64,000 nucleotides of DNA from Paenibacillus xylanexedens (GTDB lineage Bacteria; Bacillota; Bacilli; Paenibacillales; Paenibacillaceae). The notes under the pieces were generated by a model. It was not told the origin of the DNA and did not search any database. It saw only the letters and a list, made by a program, of their open reading frames with translations. Both the position numbers and the translations under genes were made by a program. This document shows positions 45,441 to 53,573 of the stretch, piece by piece (the stretch's first letter is position 1; each line of letters starts with the position of its first letter). Where the stretch lies: assembly GCF_007680605.1 (NCBI RefSeq), contig NZ_VEIO01000002.1:617899-681898 (forward strand). The letters are read 5' to 3'.

Positions 45441-45481
45441 CAAGGCAGTTCATCCGCAATATGCGGGGAACTGCTTTCTTG
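45441..45481 (+). terminator. pgi terminator
   Basis: AAGGCAGTTC-CCGCA and TGCGG-GAACTGCTTT arms; tail moderately T-rich. Confidence 0.65.
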
Positions 45482-45516
45482 TAAAATGGATGATTTACGG
45501 AAAGTTGGATTGGAAA

Positions 45517-46149
45517 ATGATTGAACGTTATCGAACGGTTCGAGGATCCGGACAACTGGAAATTGTGATCAAAAAATCACGGTTTATCGGTCATATTATG
45601 CCGGTTTCAACTGAGGAGGAAGCTATTGCTTTTATTGATGATATCAAGAAAAAGCATTGGAATGCGACACATAACTGCTCGGCATACATGATTGGCGAGC
45701 GGGATGAGATTCAGAAGCAGTCTGATGACGGGGAGCCGAGTGGTACAGCGGGTAAACCTATTCTTGAGGTGATCAAGAATCAGCAATTAAAGAATGTAGC
45801 GATTGTTGTTACACGATACTTCGGGGGAATCATGCTTGGCGCTGGTGGACTTATTCGTGCGTATACAGATGGAGCTGTGGCAGCGATTGAAGCGGGAGAA
45901 GCCATTGCCAAAGTGCTGCATCGAGAAGTATTTGTCGAATTGGATTATACGTGGCTTGGGAAAGTGGAAAATGAGTTAAGAGGCCGGGAAGTGCGTACAG
46001 GTGAAACGGCTTTCACCGATAAAGTTACGTTAACGTGTCTTCCGCCGGATAGTGAAACCGAGGCATTTATCGCCTGGATCACGGATTTGACGCAAGGGCA
46101 ATCCCGGATCACGGAGGGACAGCGGCTTTATTTTATTGAAGGGGAATAA
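45517..46149 (+). CDS. YigZ/IMPACT family protein
   Basis: 210-aa cytosolic protein. The N-terminal UPF0029 domain carries the family signature TRYFGGIMLGAGGLIRAYTD (about residues 102-121), preceded by KKHWNATHNCSAYMIG and DDGEPSGTAGKPI. The C-terminal ~70 residues are the EF-G-V-like DUF1949 domain. The family is tied to translation and stress control in eukaryotes; bacterial role unclear. The ATG used has only a weak GGATTGGA site; the frame is open upstream through the pgi terminator, which argues against the longer form. Confidence 0.93.
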   Translation: MIERYRTVRGSGQLEIVIKKSRFIGHIMPVSTEEEAIAFIDDIKKKHWNATHNCSAYMIGERDEIQKQSDDGEPSGTAGKPILEVIKNQQLKNVAIVVTRYFGGIMLGAGGLIRAYTDGAVAAIEAGEAIAKVLHREVFVELDYTWLGKVENELRGREVRTGETAFTDKVTLTCLPPDSETEAFIAWITDLTQGQSRITEGQRLYFIEGE

Positions 46150-46154
46150 AATAT

Positions 46155-46757
46155 ATGGCTAGAAGAGCAGTCGAACAGGAGTTGTCGAGGGAGCGGATAC
46201 TGGAGGCGGCGAGGCATCTTTTTATTACCAAAGGATACCGCGCCATTTCGATGCGGAGCATCGGCCAGCATCTTGGCTATAGTCATGGGTCGCTGTATTA
46301 TCATTTCAAGGAAAAAGCAGAGTTGTTCTATGCAATTGTGGTAGAGGATTTCAACCATCTGGGACATCTACTGTTGCAAGCCATGGTCAGGCCGGTTGCA
46401 GGCGGCGTGAACAAAGTGGAGCATATTTTGATGGAGTTTATTCGATTTGGTCTGGAAAATCCATATCAATACGAGATTATGTTTATGATTCGGGACGAGG
46501 AGTTATTGTCCTATTGCCGTACGGAGCAGGGACGTTGTTTCGAACTGTTTGCGTCGATTATTCGGCAGTATATGAAGGAAGAGGGCTGTGCCGAAGAAGA
46601 TATTCAGCATGTGCCGCGTACTTTGTTTCTGGCGATGCACGGATTCATATCGTACCATATTCAAGACCGTTTAACGTTTGCGGAGATCGAATCCTCTGCG
46701 TTGTCTCATGTAAAAGTATTGTGCCGTAACTTGGGTCAGCAGCCTGGCGTGCAATAA
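46155..46757 (+). CDS. TetR family transcriptional regulator
   Basis: 200-aa repressor. N-terminal HTH: ERILEAARHLFITKGYRAIS, MRSIGQHLGYSHGSLYYHF (residues 14-60). The C-terminal domain is all-helical and has no recognisable ligand signature. ATG 5 nt after the yigZ stop, so the two are probably one operon. It could control that operon or an unlinked target. Confidence 0.93.
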   Translation: MARRAVEQELSRERILEAARHLFITKGYRAISMRSIGQHLGYSHGSLYYHFKEKAELFYAIVVEDFNHLGHLLLQAMVRPVAGGVNKVEHILMEFIRFGLENPYQYEIMFMIRDEELLSYCRTEQGRCFELFASIIRQYMKEEGCAEEDIQHVPRTLFLAMHGFISYHIQDRLTFAEIESSALSHVKVLCRNLGQQPGVQ

Positions 46758-46867
46758 TTTGCCGCTTATGCCTGCCCCTACACTTCAAGGCGGTGATTGA
46801 TCATAACATTAACTCTTTATTACGTTATCATGCGAAAGATATTATTTTCATACACTGAAGATGAAGA

Positions 46868-46914
46868 CAGGCGTTCCTAACCCCGGTACAGGGTGGAGCG
46901 CCTGTTTGTGCTTG
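46868..46914 (+). terminator. Terminator between tetR and yjbQ
   Basis: ACAGGCG-ACCC and GGGT-CGCCTGT arms; T-rich sequence follows a few bases later. Confidence 0.6.
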
Positions 46915-46932
46915 TCTTTTTTGAGAAGGAAC

Positions 46933-47334
46933 CTAACCTTCCATAATTTTGACGAAAAATTCTCGATTGCGTGGCCCGTCAAATTCGCAAAAATAGATTC
47001 CTTGCCAGCGTCCGAGAAGCAGTCTGCCTTCATGAAGGATGACAGTCTGTGACGGACCGGTAGTTATTGATTTGAGGTGAGAGGCTGTATTGCCCTCGGC
47101 ATGACGATACTGAGGGTGCTCCCATGGGTACACCTCATCGAGACGCAACAAGACATCATGTTTAACATCGGGGTCAGCATTTTCATTAATAGCAATGCCA
47201 GCTGTTGTATGTGGACAATAAATAAGCACGGTGCCATTCTGCACGCCGCTGCTTTGTACAACTTGTTTGACTTCCCGTGTGATATCCTTCATTTCATCTC
47301 TTGCAAATGTTGATATATTTTGTGTGTATAACAT
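46933..47334 (-). CDS. YjbQ/UPF0047 family protein
   Basis: 133 aa, the normal length for secondary thiamine-phosphate synthase-like YjbQ proteins. Conserved: VLIYCPHTTAGIAINENADP, HAEGNTASHLKSI, and LLLGRWQGIYFCEFDGPRNR at the C-terminus; His and Glu cluster forms a metal site in the trimer. E. coli YjbQ has weak thiamine phosphate synthase activity; the true role is uncertain. ATG after GACAAGGAGGAAAGAC; the upstream open frame reads through hydrophobic, unrelated sequence. Confidence 0.93.
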   Translation of the reverse strand: MLYTQNISTFARDEMKDITREVKQVVQSSGVQNGTVLIYCPHTTAGIAINENADPDVKHDVLLRLDEVYPWEHPQYRHAEGNTASHLKSITTGPSQTVILHEGRLLLGRWQGIYFCEFDGPRNREFFVKIMEG

Positions 47335-47401
47335 GTCTTTCCTCCTTGTCGTTGTAATGGCTCTCCTCAATTTTAACTCCCTAATAGTTCGAATAAAAGC
47401 A

Positions 47402-47431
47402 TTGACGATCAGCACTGCAAACTGGTAAAGT
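47402..47431 (+). promoter_or_regulatory. Candidate promoter of sulfate transport operon
   Basis: TTGACG (47402-47407), 18-nt spacer, TAAAGT (47426-47431), with about 130 nt of leader containing a small CCGG hairpin near 47528-47545. No SAM riboswitch is present. Confidence 0.45.
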
Positions 47432-47565
47432 ATCAGATAAGCAAAAACCAAGTAGACTAATGGGAATAATAATAAAGTAAACTTATCCAACTTAGGAAAA
47501 TGTCGTATGAAGTCAGGTAGACTGCCGACCGGAGTTAAAGCCGGAGGCTGGGAGGGAACACAGTA

Positions 47566-48381
47566 ATGAACACCGTTCTTCGTCACAAGGGATGGACTTG
47601 GGGTTTTCGCAGTACCGTATTGTTATATTTCATCGTGCTCATTGTACTTCCAATCATCGGTGTGTACGCCAATTCCTTTTCTGAAGGATGGAGCAATTTT
47701 GCTGAGAGTATCATGGACCCAATCGCATGGAAGGCAGTATTATTAACGGTTCGTCTGGCCGTGGTCGCCGCTTTAATTAATGTGATCTTGGGAACTATGA
47801 TTGCTTGGGTGTTAACAAGATATCGATTCGTTGGCAGATCCTTTCTTAACAGTCTCGTCGATTTGCCTTTTGCGTTACCAACAGCCGTAGGCGGTCTGAT
47901 GATTATGCTGTTGCTCGGCCCGATCAGTGCTGTCGGGAAACTGGCTGAATCCATGGGGTTTGAAATTGTTTTTCATCAGCCTGCAATTGTGATTGCGATG
48001 ACCTTTGTTACCTTTCCTTTTGTCATCCGGGCAGTGCAGCCTTTGCTGGAAGAGATCGATCCTTCCGAGGAAGAGGCTTCGTACACGATGGGTGCTTCCA
48101 AGGCACGTACATTCATGCAGGTCATTCTTCCATCCATGGCTCCTGGCATGATTAGCGGCGGAATGTTGGCTTTTTCCAGAGCACTCGCTGAATTCGGCGC
48201 CGTTGTACTGGTAGCTGGCAATATCCCGGGAAGAACGCTAACCGCTTCTGTATTTATCTATGGTGAGATTGAAAGTGATAACCCGACAGGAGCGGCCGCT
48301 GTATCCGTATTGCTTCTTACACTCTCCTTCCTGATCCTCTGGCTGATCAATCTGGTACAGATGCGGGGGAGAAGAAGATGA
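47566..48381 (+). CDS. cysT: Sulfate ABC transporter permease CysT
   Basis: 271-aa inner-membrane permease of the sulfate/thiosulfate importer (CysT/CysU). Six segments; the EAA loop that contacts CysA is EEEASYTMGASKARTFMQVI, with the following LPSMAPGMISG. The gene overlaps cysW by 4 nt (ATGA), so translation is coupled. ATG after GGGAGGGAACACAGTA. Confidence 0.96.
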   Translation: MNTVLRHKGWTWGFRSTVLLYFIVLIVLPIIGVYANSFSEGWSNFAESIMDPIAWKAVLLTVRLAVVAALINVILGTMIAWVLTRYRFVGRSFLNSLVDLPFALPTAVGGLMIMLLLGPISAVGKLAESMGFEIVFHQPAIVIAMTFVTFPFVIRAVQPLLEEIDPSEEEASYTMGASKARTFMQVILPSMAPGMISGGMLAFSRALAEFGAVVLVAGNIPGRTLTASVFIYGEIESDNPTGAAAVSVLLLTLSFLILWLINLVQMRGRRR

Positions 48382-49175
48382 GAAGACTCTTAATCGGACT
48401 TACGTTTGTAGTATTCACACTGCTGTTGATCATTCCTCTTGGACGGATTCTGATTGGCGCATTTGAGGATGGTGCAGGCGGCTTTGTTAAAGGCATTATG
48501 CGTCCTGAGGCGCTTCACGCACTGATGATGACAGGGCTTGTCGTTCTGGTGGTTACTCTGTTAAATACATTGTTTGGCATCATGATGGCGATTTATCTGG
48601 TCCGCGCAGGATGGCTGAGTGATCGGGTGAAAGGACTGCTTAACAGCATTGTCGATTTACCTTATGCGGTATCGCCGGTTATTGGCGGTTTGATGATTGT
48701 TTTGTTGCTTGGACCAAACAGCATCATGGGAGGATTTTTTGAGGGCATCGGATTTAATGTGGTTTACGCTTTTCCAGGGATGGTTATTGCCACGTTGTTC
48801 GTTACGTTCCCGTTGATGGTAAGGGAAGTTATGCCAGTCCTGCAAGAGCTAGGTTCGCAGCAGGAAGAGGCAGCTTCCACACTTGGAGCCTACGGCTGGA
48901 GAACGTTCTGGAGCGTTACATGGCCTTCCATCCGCTGGGCAGTGGTCTATGGTCTGGTTCTGACGGTAGCGCGTTCACTGGGAGAATTCGGGGCGGTATT
49001 GGTCGTATCCGGTAACATTATGAATAAAACGCAGACAGCAACAACACTGGTGTATCAGGATGTAGAGAATTTCAACGTGTCAGCCGCAAACGGTGTGGCA
49101 TTGGTGCTGGTAACCTTCTCCGTAGGACTGCTGCTCCTGATGGAATGGGCCAAGAAGCGAAAGGAAGTGCATTAA
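48378..49175 (+). CDS. cysW: Sulfate ABC transporter permease CysW
   Basis: 265-aa second permease of the sulfate importer. Its EAA loop is QQEEAASTLGAYGWRTFWSV followed by TWPSIRWAVVYG; SLGEFGAVLVVSGNI matches CysW. Starts within the cysT stop and is followed one base after its stop by cysA. Confidence 0.96.
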   Translation: MRRLLIGLTFVVFTLLLIIPLGRILIGAFEDGAGGFVKGIMRPEALHALMMTGLVVLVVTLLNTLFGIMMAIYLVRAGWLSDRVKGLLNSIVDLPYAVSPVIGGLMIVLLLGPNSIMGGFFEGIGFNVVYAFPGMVIATLFVTFPLMVREVMPVLQELGSQQEEAASTLGAYGWRTFWSVTWPSIRWAVVYGLVLTVARSLGEFGAVLVVSGNIMNKTQTATTLVYQDVENFNVSAANGVALVLVTFSVGLLLLMEWAKKRKEVH

Positions 49176-49176
49176 G

Positions 49177-50241
49177 ATGCATGTAGAAGTTCGTGATCTG
49201 AACAAACACTTTGGTGATTTTCATGCGGTAAAAGATGTCTCGTTCGATATTGCCAAAGGCCATCTGATCGGTTTGCTCGGCCCCAGCGGAGGCGGGAAAA
49301 CGTCGATTCTGCGTATGCTCGCAGGGCTTGAAAGCCCAGGGTCGGGCGAGATCCGCTTCCACGGAAAAGTCGTGAATCATCTGCCGCCTCAAGAGCGAGG
49401 CATTGGATTTGTATTTCAGAACTATGCGTTGTTCAAACATATGAGTGTTTTTGATAATATTGCGTTTGGTCTCAAGGTGAAAAAGACACCCAAAGCCCAG
49501 ATTCGTGATCGCGTGATGGAACTCGTTGAGCTGACCGGGCTGAAAGGTTTCGAACAGCGTTATCCGCACCAGTTGTCGGGTGGACAGCGTCAACGTGTGG
49601 CCTTTGCCAGAGCGCTTGCGCCTGAGCCGCAGTTACTGCTTCTGGACGAACCGTTTGCCGCCATAGATGCTAAGATCCGTCAAGAGCTTCGCTCATGGCT
49701 GCGTGAGTTGATCGAGCGGGTAGGCATCACGTCCATCTTTGTTACTCATGACCAGGATGAAGCGATTGAAGTCGCAGACGAGATTATGATTATCAGCCAA
49801 GGCCGTTTGGAGCAAAAGGGTACCCCTTGGGATATTTATAAAAATCCGCAGACCCCTTTCGTGGCGACGTTTATTGGGGAGTCCACGGTGGTAGAAGATG
49901 CCTCTCAGCTGAAAGGTTTCGAGCATGCGGTGCAAGGTGGCAATACGCGTGCATTGATCCGACCGGAGTACATCGAGATTGGACTTAAGAATGAATTCAC
50001 CATGCTGTCTGCAACGGAAAAAGGGATCGTGAAACACCTTCACTTCCGCGGTAGTGAATGGATGGTTGAAGTTGAGGTGGAGGGCCATAAGCTCATCACC
50101 TATCGCTCATTGGAGAAAACGACACTGGAGATCGGGCAAACGATTCGTGTGCTTGTGCACCGCGCCTATTTGTTCAACGACTCGGAGAGCTGGGTTGTCG
50201 AGAACCGACTGAAAGAAGATCCGATGCCTGTCATGATCTAG
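49177..50241 (+). CDS. cysA: Sulfate ABC transporter ATPase CysA
   Basis: 354-aa ATPase. Walker A GLLGPSGGGKTSILRML, Q-loop FVFQNYALFKHM, signature QLSGGQRQRVAFARALAPEP, Walker B LLLLDEPFAAID and H-loop IFVTHDQDEAIEVAD are intact. The C-terminal ~110 residues are a TOBE-like regulatory domain. It energises import of sulfate/thiosulfate through CysT/CysW. Confidence 0.97.
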   Translation: MHVEVRDLNKHFGDFHAVKDVSFDIAKGHLIGLLGPSGGGKTSILRMLAGLESPGSGEIRFHGKVVNHLPPQERGIGFVFQNYALFKHMSVFDNIAFGLKVKKTPKAQIRDRVMELVELTGLKGFEQRYPHQLSGGQRQRVAFARALAPEPQLLLLDEPFAAIDAKIRQELRSWLRELIERVGITSIFVTHDQDEAIEVADEIMIISQGRLEQKGTPWDIYKNPQTPFVATFIGESTVVEDASQLKGFEHAVQGGNTRALIRPEYIEIGLKNEFTMLSATEKGIVKHLHFRGSEWMVEVEVEGHKLITYRSLEKTTLEIGQTIRVLVHRAYLFNDSESWVVENRLKEDPMPVMI

Positions 50242-50286
50242 AGCCAGTTAATTTAGAATAAAGCAGAAATGAAAGAAGGAGCGGCC

Positions 50287-51354
50287 ATGCAGACGAGCCA
50301 TAACAAAAAGAAATTTATACCTCTATACGTGATCCTGATGCTTGTGCTCGTCTGTGTGACTGCCGGATGTAGCAAGCAGGAGCCAGGGCAGCCAGCCGGG
50401 GTTTCGAGTGGCGATTCTTCGAACACACTGGTTATTGGTGCATATAGCGTAGCGAAGGATGCGGTAGGTGAACTGTTGCCCAAGTTCCAGGCAGAATGGA
50501 AGGCCAAGACGGGGCAAACCGTTAACTTTCAGGAGTCTTATGAAGCTTCAGGAACACAAGCCAGAGCCATTGTTGGCGGGTTCGAAGCGGATGTAGCCCT
50601 GCTGGCGATGGAAAGTGACATCGATAAACTGGTGAAGGCCAAGCTGGTCACTGCGGATTGGAAACAAACGCCGAATGAGGGCATGATTACCCGTTCGATC
50701 GTTGTTCTAGGTACACGGGCAGGCAATCCACTGGGGATTAAAGATTTTCAGGATTTAACCAAGCCTGGCGTAAAGGTGCTGTATCCTAACCCGAAAACAT
50801 CCGGTGGTGCACAGTGGGATATTAATGCAATCTATGGTGCAGGATTGAAGCTGTCGGAGGAGAAAGAGGGCAAGAAAGACCCTGCCGCAGCCAAAGCATT
50901 TCTGGAAGAGGTGCATCAAAACGTCGAATCCCTGGACAAGAGTGGTCGTTCCTCGATGGCGGCATTTGAATACGGTGTAGGCGACGTCATCGTAACATAC
51001 GAGAATGAGTTGCTCGCTCGAATCGCAAAGGGTGTAGATTATGATATCGTTGTGCCGAAAAATACGATTCTCATCGAAAATCCTGCAGTGGTGGTGGATA
51101 AATACGCCGACAAACATGGTAATCGGGAGCTGGCGGAAGCCTTTATCGCATACTTGCGGACACCGGAAGCGCAGCGTATTTTTGTGAAACACGGCTTCCG
51201 CTCGGTAGATCTGGACGTATTTGCCGAGACGAAAGAATCGTTCCCGACACCAGCGGGGCTGTTTGATATCAACTATCTGGGAGGCTGGAATGAGGTGCGT
51301 AAGACGCTCTATTCCAAGCGCGGAGTCTGGTATCAGGTACTGGCGGGGCTGTAG
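50287..51354 (+). CDS. sbp: Sulfate-binding lipoprotein
   Basis: 355-aa extracellular solute-binding lipoprotein of the sulfate importer. Lipobox VTAGC near residue 24 (VLVCVTAGCSKQE), then LVIGAYSVAKDAVGELLPKF, and sulfate-binding family motifs FQESYEASGTQARAI, VLYPNPKTSGGAQWDINAIY and YENELL. ATG after GAAGGAGCGGCC. It is last in the operon, whereas in enterobacteria the binding protein comes first. A repeat copy follows right after. Confidence 0.95.
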   Translation: MQTSHNKKKFIPLYVILMLVLVCVTAGCSKQEPGQPAGVSSGDSSNTLVIGAYSVAKDAVGELLPKFQAEWKAKTGQTVNFQESYEASGTQARAIVGGFEADVALLAMESDIDKLVKAKLVTADWKQTPNEGMITRSIVVLGTRAGNPLGIKDFQDLTKPGVKVLYPNPKTSGGAQWDINAIYGAGLKLSEEKEGKKDPAAAKAFLEEVHQNVESLDKSGRSSMAAFEYGVGDVIVTYENELLARIAKGVDYDIVVPKNTILIENPAVVVDKYADKHGNRELAEAFIAYLRTPEAQRIFVKHGFRSVDLDVFAETKESFPTPAGLFDINYLGGWNEVRKTLYSKRGVWYQVLAGL

Positions 51355-51373
51355 GCCATTGAACAATGAACTA

Positions 51374-51603
51374 TATAAGTTGAACTATTTATTTACACAA
51401 TAACGGAGAGGACAGAAAAAACCTGGAAAAGCGTAGCGATTGCCTAAAAGCTTTCTGCAAGAAAGCTACATCGGAAGCATATGCTTATCACCGGATTTTT
51501 CCCTTTGGAAAAGGGAATCCAAAAAAATCTGGGGATAACCGCTACTCTCCAGGTTATTCTGTCATCGGAGTGCTCCGTGTAAGAGGAATCAGTTCAACTT
51601 ATA
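51374..51603 (+). repeat. Dispersed palindromic repeat, copy C
   Basis: 230-bp imperfect palindrome with perfect 13-bp ends TATAAGTTGAACT / AGTTCAACTTATA. Inner blocks, in order: TTTACAC, GGAGAGGACAGAAAAAACCT, AAAGCTTTCTGCAAGAAAGC, CACCGGATTTTTCCCTTT with its reverse half, GGATAAC, TTATTCTGTCATCGGAG and CCGTGTAA. The outer 60 bp of each side pair with each other, and there is a nested CCCTTTGGAAAAGGG hairpin. Fills most of the gap between sbp and the next gene. Confidence 0.88.
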
Positions 51604-51727
51604 CAGGAATGCGAACCTTCATTTGCGGCAAGCCGAGATGGAGGTTTTTTACTGCGAAAAGGTTATAATAGGGAGTATACTAATACACATGTTGGTATAT
51701 TCGTAATTGCAGAAAGGCGTGACCGTA

Positions 51728-52174
51728 ATGAGTACAGAGATCAAATTATCCCAAAGCACAGCGATTCGGCTGGAGCAGGCCCGTGGCAAGGGCATGTCAG
51801 AAGCGGATATACTAAAAGCGATTCAAGCCAAGGATGTAGCGGCTTTTGATAGCGTATCCGAGGAGCATTATCGGTACGATACGTTTTTCTCGTATGCGGA
51901 CGAGCATGGTGAGAACTTGGAAGGGGCTGTCCGGAACGGGTATCGAATAACGTTTAATACGCGTGGCGGGCTTGGCATCTGGCTGGAAAAAGCATTTAAT
52001 CTGCAAGCAGACAAGGATTTCGCGGTGGGTGAGGGAATCATCACCGGTTTGCAGTTGACCGCAGAACAGGCTAAGGTGTTAGAGCAACGTCTGGCATGGA
52101 ACTGGGTCATCACGGAAGCCTTGGAGGTTCCTGCTGGCCGTGAACTGACGTTGAAACTGCGTGCGCTGGTGTGA
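51728..52174 (+). CDS. Hypothetical protein
   Basis: 148-aa soluble protein without a family I recognise. It begins MSTEIKLSQSTAIRLEQARG and is acidic, with no Cys cluster, signal peptide or membrane segment. Some conserved-looking sections: YDTFFSYADEHGENLEGAVR and GYRITFNTRGGLGIWLEKAF. Start ATG after AAAGGCGTGA. A -10-like TATAAT lies near 51665. Confidence 0.65.
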   Translation: MSTEIKLSQSTAIRLEQARGKGMSEADILKAIQAKDVAAFDSVSEEHYRYDTFFSYADEHGENLEGAVRNGYRITFNTRGGLGIWLEKAFNLQADKDFAVGEGIITGLQLTAEQAKVLEQRLAWNWVITEALEVPAGRELTLKLRALV

Positions 52175-52197
52175 GCGGACGCATATGCAATTATCAT

Positions 52198-52230
52198 GTC
52201 TGAGGCTGGGTTTCTCCAGCCCGGTCAGAC
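52198..52230 (+). other. Leader hairpin upstream of terminator
   Basis: GTCTGA-GGCTGG and CCAGCC-TCAGAC arms form a very stable hairpin 5 nt before a second hairpin that is a terminator. The GCTGG/CCAGC blocks are shared between the two, so alternate pairing is possible. Confidence 0.6.
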
Positions 52231-52234
52231 GACA

Positions 52235-52283
52235 GACTTTCCCGGCCAGCTGTGATGAGCTGGAGTGGGGGAGTCTTTTTTTT
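52235..52283 (+). terminator. Terminator before PhnP-like gene
   Basis: GACT-CCC-CCAGCT and AGCTGG-GGG-AGTC arms with GTGATG loop and eight T. Confidence 0.8.
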
Positions 52284-52407
52284 GCAAAAGCGGAGGTAGA
52301 GGATTACAATTTACATAGAATATTTGAGGCACAACTTCGTTGATTACGAAGGAAGAGACATCACATCTGAGCTGAATCGGCTTCAGGGAGCGAGAGGGGA
52401 ATGCGGA

Positions 52408-53202
52408 ATGAATCAGCTCACATTTCTGGGCACAGGCGATGCCATGGGTGTCCCGCGAGTGTATTGTAGTTGTGAGGTATGTGCGGAGGCAAGGCAGGCT
52501 GGGGAAAATCGGCGGAAACGTTCATCGGTCCTGATTCACAGGGGCGGTGACTTTCGAGATCAGCATGAAGACGGGATGTTTATGATCGACTGCGGGCCGG
52601 ATTGGCGTTCTCAGATGGAAGATCACGGAATGCGGATGGTGCATACGTTGCTGATTACACATGCTCATTTTGATCATATTGGCGGTTTGCCGGAATGGGC
52701 GGATGCGTGCCGTTGGCTAGGCGTGAAGGGAAAACTGTATGCTCCGCGTGAAGTGATCGTTACGATACAGGGACAATTTCCGTGGCTCGCTCGTCACATG
52801 GATTTTTTAGAAACCGATAACGGGATCGAACTTGGTGGATGGAAGATTCGTTCCTGGAAGGTATGTCATGGACATAACGGTTTTTCATATGCATATCGGC
52901 TGGAGCGTGAGGAGTATGCGTGGGCGTACTGTTCAGATGCTATAGATTTGAAGGAAGATGAGAAGGAACTGTTGCATGGACTGGATCTGCTGGTTCTGGG
53001 GACGAGTTTTGTGCATGAGCTGGCGGAGTTTTCGACGCGTTCGGTGTATGATATGCAGGAGGCGCAGGAGCTTTTGCGAGAGTTGAAGCCGGGACACACC
53101 TATTTTACACATATGTCCCATGATGTAGACGTAAGGCAGGACTATAAACTGGATCAGGGCATCACCATAGCACGAACAGGCATGACAGTGACACTGGGTT
53201 AG
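52408..53202 (+). CDS. PhnP-like metallo-beta-lactamase fold hydrolase
   Basis: 264-aa metal-dependent phosphodiesterase-like protein. The N-terminus FLGTGDAMGVPRVYCSCEVC, with Cys residues and the R-R-SS element that follows, is the PhnP layout (phosphoribosyl 1,2-cyclic phosphate phosphodiesterase). The active site is THAHFDHIGGL, with VCHGH and YCSDAIDL supplying further ligands. No phosphonate genes are near, so the substrate may differ. ATG after GAGAGGGG; the frame is open 28 codons upstream without a site. Confidence 0.88.
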   Translation: MNQLTFLGTGDAMGVPRVYCSCEVCAEARQAGENRRKRSSVLIHRGGDFRDQHEDGMFMIDCGPDWRSQMEDHGMRMVHTLLITHAHFDHIGGLPEWADACRWLGVKGKLYAPREVIVTIQGQFPWLARHMDFLETDNGIELGGWKIRSWKVCHGHNGFSYAYRLEREEYAWAYCSDAIDLKEDEKELLHGLDLLVLGTSFVHELAEFSTRSVYDMQEAQELLRELKPGHTYFTHMSHDVDVRQDYKLDQGITIARTGMTVTLG

Positions 53203-53350
53203 GATTCGATGTGAAATCAGGCTGCAGTAATGAAATTGGAGAATTTGGGATTAAGGAATTAGGGAATAGATTTTGTTGTAAAAAAATAAATGAAGAAGAG
53301 CGTATCCTTTACAGGAGGTTCTTCGTTTACATAATGAAACACTTAATTAA

Positions 53351-53537
53351 TATAAGTTGAACTATTTTTTACACTATAACGGAGAGGACAGAAAAAACCT
53401 GAAAAAGCGAAGCGATCGCCTTTATCACCGGATTTTTCCCTTTGGAAAAGGGAATCCAGAAAATCTGGAGATAACAGCGATTGAAAGGTTATTCTGTCAT
53501 CGGAGTGTCCTGTGTAAAATTTTTAGTTCAAATTATA
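53351..53537 (+). repeat. Dispersed palindromic repeat, copy D
   Basis: 187-bp copy, same orientation as C, ends TATAAGTTGAACT / AGTTCAAATTATA (one mismatch). It lacks the AAAGCTTTCTGCAAGAAAGC block found in A and C, which explains its shorter length; the other blocks match. It stops 36 nt before the sigma factor start, so it forms part of that gene's upstream region. Confidence 0.87.
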
Positions 53538-53573
53538 TTATTAATCAGGAACCAGCAAAGGGGGGCCCCCGAG

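Noticed and set aside
47432..47565. SAM (S-box) riboswitch upstream of the sulfate operon
   Set aside because: The leader is short, and it lacks S-box core motifs; only a small CCGG hairpin is seen.
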